A DNA stretch of 64,000 bases from Methyloprofundus sp. GTDB lineage: Bacteria > Pseudomonadota > Gammaproteobacteria > Methylococcales > Methylomonadaceae. Below are positions 58,734-64,000 of this stretch, piece by piece. The stretch spans positions 3,637,630 to 3,701,629 of the forward strand of contig AP023240.1 of the NCBI GenBank assembly GCA_016592635.1, written 5' to 3'. The position numbers and the translations under genes are program-made. Numbering within the stretch: the first letter of the stretch is position 1; every line of letters begins with the position of its first letter. The notes under the pieces are model-generated. The model saw only the letters and a list, made by a program, of their open reading frames with translations. It ran no database searches and was not told the DNA's origin.

Positions 58734-60239
58734 TTATTGCCAAGCACCTTTTAAAGCCTGCAAAGGGCTACCAATAGACTGCATACGAGCCAATCTAGCT
58801 TGGTTCATTTGCCGATGGCTCATAAACGGCATAATGCCTTGGCCAATAATTTTTTCGATGGTATTATCATTAAAACAAACTTCGGCACAAGGCTGTAGTT
58901 TGCCTCCCTCAGGTGAGGGAAGTATATAGGCGGGTAAGTCAATAATATCCAGATAATCTCCAGGCTGCATTTGCCAGCCTTGTGCGACAAAGCTTTGCCC
59001 CAGCAATAAGGCGCAATGAAATGCACCATTGCCCCACAACAAGGCCTCATGCTCAGTTATATCTGCCAATTCATCAAAGTAAAAGCTCTCCACAGGATCC
59101 GTATCAGCACCGTAGGGCAAACGCTGCAATACTCTGGGTAAAGTCAAACCAATCCAAGGCGCAACATCACTTTCCCTGAGTGCTTGCCAGCGACTTTGCT
59201 GCTCAGCGCTGCTGACAGGCCAATCTTGATAATCTGTTTGTGCCATTAAGTTGTCAATCCCCAAAAGCAAAGGGTCTGCTGCTGCAATAAATGGCCCGCC
59301 AGCATGTGCAGCCAAATCCCCTAATGCAGCCAATAATGCCAAATCTACATCACTGCCATCAAAAATAAAATCACCAATCAACAACGACCAAGGCTGTTCA
59401 CCATATACATTCACACCATTGGCAATCAAATGCGCATAACAATCCGTATTACTCAACTGCTTACCTGAGCTCACCATGTCATCAAATAACTGAGTTTTAC
59501 CAATATCCAACAGATGTAAAGATAAACCTGCATCAGCTTCCAATTCGGAAACCAGCAAGTATATGGAGCGCCATGCAGCTTCCAACGCTTGAAAATCAGG
59601 ATGATGCAGTATTTTGCGCATCAAAGCACTGACCGCTTTATCAATAGCTTGCAGGCATATGGCTAGTTGCGGTGCAACATCAACAACAATATGCTCATTG
59701 ATCATAGTAGCAATGTAACGCATAATCTGACCTTCTGCATTGACAGTGCCAGCCTGTACAGGCTGGCCAAGCAACCGCTGTAAGGTATCTGTATTGTTTT
59801 CGATAGTATCAGCTTGCAGTACAGTCCTAGGCACTGCCCCATCAACACTAAAATTGAGCAATTTTTGCAAGTCACTGCTTGCTTGCTGAAAAGTTGCCGG
59901 AGTGTTCAGTTTTTGCCTTAAACTAGAAAATTCATTAAATAAAGGTACATTCGCAAACAAAGCATCCGGATGAAAATCTTCTAACTCACGAATGCTGATG
60001 GGCACCTTCGGTAAATGTGCATCTAAAGCCAAATTCAATTGCGGATTAATTGTCGCTAGAACATCCTCAAAATTATCAATATCAACTTTTATATTGGGCT
60101 TAAGACCGACTACAGACGCATGTTGCCTACTAAAGTCGCCTAAAATCAGAACTCGAAAAGATGCTTGGGCTTCAAGCCTATGTGCTACATCGCTTTTAGG
60201 TTTGCTCGCCGCAAGTACAACTTTAGTATAATTACTCAT
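58734..60239 (-). CDS. TssB-TssC fusion, orphan type VI secretion sheath-like protein
   Basis: This is a 501-residue protein that joins two sheath subunits. Residues about 28-112 match TssB: FRVLILGDFSR, VDIDNFEDVLA and ELEDFHPDALFANVPLF. Residues about 170-501 match TssC: LHHPDFQALEAAWRSIYLLV, LLIGDFIFDGSDVDL, PFIAAADPLLLG, IGLTLPRVLQRLPYG, ESFYFDE and the C-terminal CAEVCFNDNTIEKIIGQGIM. TssB and TssC are normally separate (about 170 and 500 residues), so both halves are shortened. No other type VI gene is nearby. A good AGGAAATAG ribosome binding site precedes the ATG. Confidence 0.8.
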   Translation of the reverse strand: MSNYTKVVLAASKPKSDVAHRLEAQASFRVLILGDFSRQHASVVGLKPNIKVDIDNFEDVLATINPQLNLALDAHLPKVPISIRELEDFHPDALFANVPLFNEFSSLRQKLNTPATFQQASSDLQKLLNFSVDGAVPRTVLQADTIENNTDTLQRLLGQPVQAGTVNAEGQIMRYIATMINEHIVVDVAPQLAICLQAIDKAVSALMRKILHHPDFQALEAAWRSIYLLVSELEADAGLSLHLLDIGKTQLFDDMVSSGKQLSNTDCYAHLIANGVNVYGEQPWSLLIGDFIFDGSDVDLALLAALGDLAAHAGGPFIAAADPLLLGIDNLMAQTDYQDWPVSSAEQQSRWQALRESDVAPWIGLTLPRVLQRLPYGADTDPVESFYFDELADITEHEALLWGNGAFHCALLLGQSFVAQGWQMQPGDYLDIIDLPAYILPSPEGGKLQPCAEVCFNDNTIEKIIGQGIMPFMSHRQMNQARLARMQSIGSPLQALKGAWQ

Positions 60240-60325
60240 GCTATTTCCTAATAAAGGGATAAGGATTTAACCTGAGGCATAAACCCATAACATACCTATG
60301 CCTACAGCCCTATATTAAACGAGAC

Positions 60326-61162
60326 TTATTTCGATACTCTGGTATTGGATTCTATACGCATTAATACCAAGATAATAACAAAGAACATAAAAGCAATAAA
60401 TGCGGAACCAGCCATCATAAGTTTTTTTAAGGCGTTAGCATTATCTTGTAGTGCATCATGCTGCTCTTGTTGTATACGTTCATGTTCAAGTCTTAATTGC
60501 TTTTTTCGTTCAAAAAAGAACCATTCAATTGAACTCACCCATGTAGGCCTTCTTACATCAGATTTCCCCAATTTCACTAAGTTATTGGCATCGTCAACCA
60601 AGTCCTCAACAAAGTTATCTAGCTCGGCTATTGCCTCTAAACTTTGTTGGTGAATAGCTATTTGCAATAAATCATTACGCACAGGGTGTCTTGCAACAGG
60701 GTCATCACCTACAATTTTCGCATACTCATTCAAATTCAATTCTATCTCGTGGTAATACTCATCAAACTCTTTCTCAAATTCAAGTTTTTCGCCATCTATA
60801 GCAAGCTGTTTTTCCTTTTTTTCAGTGACTGATAAGCCTGTTTGCTGTTGTTGATACTTCTGCTCATATTTACCTTGGAGTTCATCTTTGTATTTTACAT
60901 AAGAAATCTCTGGCTCAGATATACCTTCATCAGCAGAGCTCATATAATCAATAACACTGACCAATAAAGACATAATAACAACTAGTATTGCAACAGTTGC
61001 CACGAACATACAAAACTTTCTAATAACAGAGAAAAATGCAACCTCAAGGTCATCCGGCAATAATGACCTATATTTTCCAGCAACACCTTTAAATTGATTA
61101 AAGGCCTCAGCGCCCTCTATTTTTAAATTATCAAGCTGTTCTTTAGTTGAATTAATGTCCAT
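60326..61162 (-). CDS. Coiled-coil protein with two membrane spans, function unknown
   Basis: This is a 278-residue protein from the ATG at 61162; the ATG at 61168 touches the AGGA ribosome binding site and is less likely. One span (MFVATVAILVVIMSLLVSVI, residues about 51-70) and a second near the C-terminus (MMAGSAFIAFMFFVIILVLM) enclose a Glu/Lys/Gln-rich helical region of about 170 residues with coiled-coil character. I do not recognise the family. It lies 86 bases upstream of the sheath-like gene on the same strand and may be cotranscribed with it. Confidence 0.65.
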   Translation of the reverse strand: MDINSTKEQLDNLKIEGAEAFNQFKGVAGKYRSLLPDDLEVAFFSVIRKFCMFVATVAILVVIMSLLVSVIDYMSSADEGISEPEISYVKYKDELQGKYEQKYQQQQTGLSVTEKKEKQLAIDGEKLEFEKEFDEYYHEIELNLNEYAKIVGDDPVARHPVRNDLLQIAIHQQSLEAIAELDNFVEDLVDDANNLVKLGKSDVRRPTWVSSIEWFFFERKKQLRLEHERIQQEQHDALQDNANALKKLMMAGSAFIAFMFFVIILVLMRIESNTRVSK

Positions 61163-61368
61163 TACCATTCCTACTAGTTATTTTTTACAGTAAGTATAGC
61201 TTATTCTAAAACAAAAAGTTTCTCTGCTTTTGAGGGAAAGCATATTAGCTAACTCTAATTCATATGATTGATACTTAAAGATTTTTTATAAAAAGACAGA
61301 CTAACAAAACATGACACACAAAACTCATTACCGACAATAAAAAAGACCTTAGTAAGGAACGTACATAA

Positions 61369-61403
61369 AATAACCTCCCGATTTCTAACTTCGGGAAGTT
61401 ATT
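61369..61403 (-). terminator. Terminator of the leuS-lptE-holA operon
   Basis: AATAACCTCCCGA (61369-61381) pairs with TCGGGAAGTTATT (61391-61403) with one mismatch. On the minus strand the stem ends in a T-rich tail (TTATTTTA), 18 bases past the holA stop. Confidence 0.75.
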
Positions 61404-61420
61404 CCATGCACATTCCTAAA

Positions 61421-62437
61421 CTAGACCTTCACTCCTGCCATCATCAAAGTAATGCTCAAGATACTTTCCCAACAATCCCCTTCCTGTTCACCTTTAATTT
61501 GTCGATCAGCTTTGGCCGCCACTAATAATGCGGCTAATAAAGTAGGTCGTTTAAGTTTATTGAGCGCATGAGACACCAACTGCTGACGCTTACCCCATAC
61601 TTGATGCTTCATAAACACACCATTACGCGCTTGACCTGCCGCGATTTTTTGCTGAATATGAATTAGGTTACGTAGTTCACGAGTCAAAGCCCAAAGCACG
61701 ACAGGGGCAGCGATACCTTCATGTTGCAACCCTGTTAGAATTTTAAGTACCCGTTCAACTCGACTGGAAAGTGCTGCATCAACTAAGTTAAACACATCAT
61801 AACGCGAGCCATCAGCGACCGCTGCTTGAATTTGCTGTTCCGTTAAAGCCCCTTGTCCATAAAGTACATATAACTTTTCAATCTCTTGTGCAGCTGCCAA
61901 CAAATTGCCTTCGACACGCCCAGCAATAATGCGTATACCTGCATTATCAGCACTAAGCCCGCGACGTTGTAACCGCTGTTGTAACCATTGAATCAAGTCC
62001 TTGCCATCTAAAGGCCAAACTTGCACAGCAACACCTTGTTGCTCCAGTGTACTGGCCCATTTTGATTTTTTGGCCGACTTTTCCAGTTTGCCTGCAGTAA
62101 TCAGTAATATGGTATCTTCAGGCAAACGAGCGCAGTAGTTTACCAAGACCTTGCTGCCTTCTGCACCAGGCTTAGCTGAAGGTATGCGTAAATCAATCAG
62201 TTTTTTCTCGGAAAAGATTGATAATGAATCAGCTGCTTGTAAAAATTCTGTCCAACTGAAATAAGTATCAACGGTCAATACTTCACGCGTGGCATAACCT
62301 GCTTTTTTAGCTGCTAGGCGTAATGCATCAGCAGCTTCACCTAATTGTAGAGGTTCGTCACCGCTGAAAAAGTAAATAGGTGCAAGCTGCTTGGTTTTTG
62401 CCAATGCTGAGGGAAATTGCTCTGCTGTTAACCACAT
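61421..62437 (-). CDS. holA: DNA polymerase III subunit delta
   Basis: HolA is the clamp-loader subunit that opens the beta sliding clamp. The 338-residue protein has the family N-terminus (PIYFFSGDEPLQLGEAADAL), the central LIQWLQQRLQRRGL and EGNLLAAAQEIEKLYVLYG, and the C-terminal DRQIKGEQEG. It is three bases downstream of lptE in the conserved leuS-lptE-holA order. Confidence 0.95.
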   Translation of the reverse strand: MWLTAEQFPSALAKTKQLAPIYFFSGDEPLQLGEAADALRLAAKKAGYATREVLTVDTYFSWTEFLQAADSLSIFSEKKLIDLRIPSAKPGAEGSKVLVNYCARLPEDTILLITAGKLEKSAKKSKWASTLEQQGVAVQVWPLDGKDLIQWLQQRLQRRGLSADNAGIRIIAGRVEGNLLAAAQEIEKLYVLYGQGALTEQQIQAAVADGSRYDVFNLVDAALSSRVERVLKILTGLQHEGIAAPVVLWALTRELRNLIHIQQKIAAGQARNGVFMKHQVWGKRQQLVSHALNKLKRPTLLAALLVAAKADRQIKGEQEGDCWESILSITLMMAGVKV

Positions 62438-62440
62438 GAC

Positions 62441-62950
62441 TTACGGCATTGCTTTATTGAGTGCAGCCCGCGCCCTTTCCACCACAGAACGTACTGCCTG
62501 TTGATACAATTCCTTACGCAATAAATTCTCTTCATTGCCTTTAGAAATTAAAGTATCCCCGCTTTGCTCATTATAATAAGTCTTGGAAGCATCGACCGTC
62601 TGTTCTGCTGCCAAGATATTGCCTTTATTGTCTTGCAGATCAAAAGTCAGTCGATACACCAATTCATATTCATTCGAGTAACCGGTATTGCTCAGTGAAA
62701 TAGTACGCCGCTGATAGTCTTCATGAATTACATTTAAAATCATGCCCGCGTCGCTTGGTGTTGTAACTAAGGAACCTGATGCAGACCTAAAGGTATAAGC
62801 TATTGCCTCCACCAATTCTGGTGAAGCACCACGCACATAGAATTTCTTGAGTGCCTCTGGCAACTCGATAGCTCCACGCAAATGATAGCCACACGCACTC
62901 AGTAGTAATGCTAGCAATAAAATAAAATTTATTTTATTGCTAGCTAACAT
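62441..62950 (-). CDS. lptE: LPS-assembly lipoprotein LptE
   Basis: LptE plugs the LptD barrel that delivers lipopolysaccharide to the outer membrane surface. The 169-residue protein has a lipoprotein signal ending LLLSAC (lipid-acceptor C20), followed by the typical GYHLRGAIELPEAL and SLSNTGYSNEYELVYRL. The ATG at 62950 follows the leuS stop; an in-frame TTG at 62968 would overlap leuS by eight bases. Confidence 0.93.
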   Translation of the reverse strand: MLASNKINFILLLALLLSACGYHLRGAIELPEALKKFYVRGASPELVEAIAYTFRSASGSLVTTPSDAGMILNVIHEDYQRRTISLSNTGYSNEYELVYRLTFDLQDNKGNILAAEQTVDASKTYYNEQSGDTLISKGNEENLLRKELYQQAVRSVVERARAALNKAMP

Positions 62951-62960
62951 GGCTGCTGAC

Positions 62961-64000
<1,040 letters not shown>

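Noticed and set aside
57505..61162. A complete type VI secretion cluster
   Set aside because: Only the TssB-TssC-like fusion is recognisable; no hcp, vgrG, tssK, tssM, tssJ, tssL or clpV is present within the window.

Overview
The window reads as a chromosomal segment of an AT-rich gammaproteobacterium, most likely a methylotroph of the order Methylococcales (gammaproteobacterial methanotrophs). The pointers are a complete pqqABCDE cluster (cofactor of methanol dehydrogenase), formate-dehydrogenase maturation genes (fdhD, mobA), a groESL operon under a CIRCE operator, PEP-CTERM/exosortase-type surface proteins, and typical gammaproteobacterial blocks (rpsB-tsf / pyrH-frr-uppS-cdsA-dxr-rseP, leuS-lptE-holA). 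No methane monooxygenase or methanol dehydrogenase gene is in the window, so the lineage is an inference. No rRNA, tRNA or CRISPR array was recognised.

Layout. 1-4.1 kb: end of a coiled-coil protein, a small secreted protein, groES-groEL (minus strand, CIRCE operator), moeB, then a 132-bp nested palindrome. 4.4-9.6 kb: pqqA, pqqBC, pqqDE and a TPR protein; a strong terminator separates pqqA from pqqB, and a hairpin plus a possible promoter separates pqqC from pqqD. 9.8-19.8 kb: a long minus-strand housekeeping block (rpsB, tsf, pyrH, frr, uppS, cdsA, dxr, rseP, dsbC, rpe, rpiA). 20-27 kb: map, glnD, a DUF2835 protein, fdhD/mobA, a DUF302 lipoprotein, lgt, tsaC and a cytochrome c. 28-33.5 kb: an unrecognised membrane protein, htpG with a sigma-32-type promoter, and a response-regulator/TPR plus histidine-kinase pair. 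33.6-37.5 kb: an accessory-looking group of nitroreductase, O-methyltransferase and ThiF-like E1 enzyme.

37.8-42.6 kb is a PEP-CTERM region. Two exported proteins with C-terminal sorting signals flank a sigma-54 activator with a Cys-rich sensor domain and an HDOD protein. Three tandem -24/-12 (sigma-54) promoter motifs precede the first PEP-CTERM gene, a near-consensus one precedes the second, and two arrays of TGACA/TGTCA half-sites lie near the activator and near the second PEP-CTERM gene. Together these suggest a local surface-protein regulon. 42.9-49.3 kb: a YchJ-type protein, a fumarylacetoacetase-family hydrolase, an Rpn-type nuclease, thiC with a TPP riboswitch, and a Pit phosphate transporter behind a Pho-box-like repeat. 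49.8-51.2 kb: a MITE-like element interrupted by an IS4-family insertion sequence, with a readable target duplication. 51.2-51.9 kb: an AT-rich tandem duplication carrying five perfect DnaA boxes, directly in front of priA.

54-64 kb: an MFS transporter, a Nudix hydrolase, htpX, a LuxR-type regulator, an orphan protein that joins a TssB-like and a TssC-like type VI sheath domain, a coiled-coil membrane protein, and holA-lptE-leuS (leuS cut by the window edge). Several families of short palindromic repeats are scattered through the intergenic spaces; the most frequent carries the core AATAATRCCCGAGTCTGAC.
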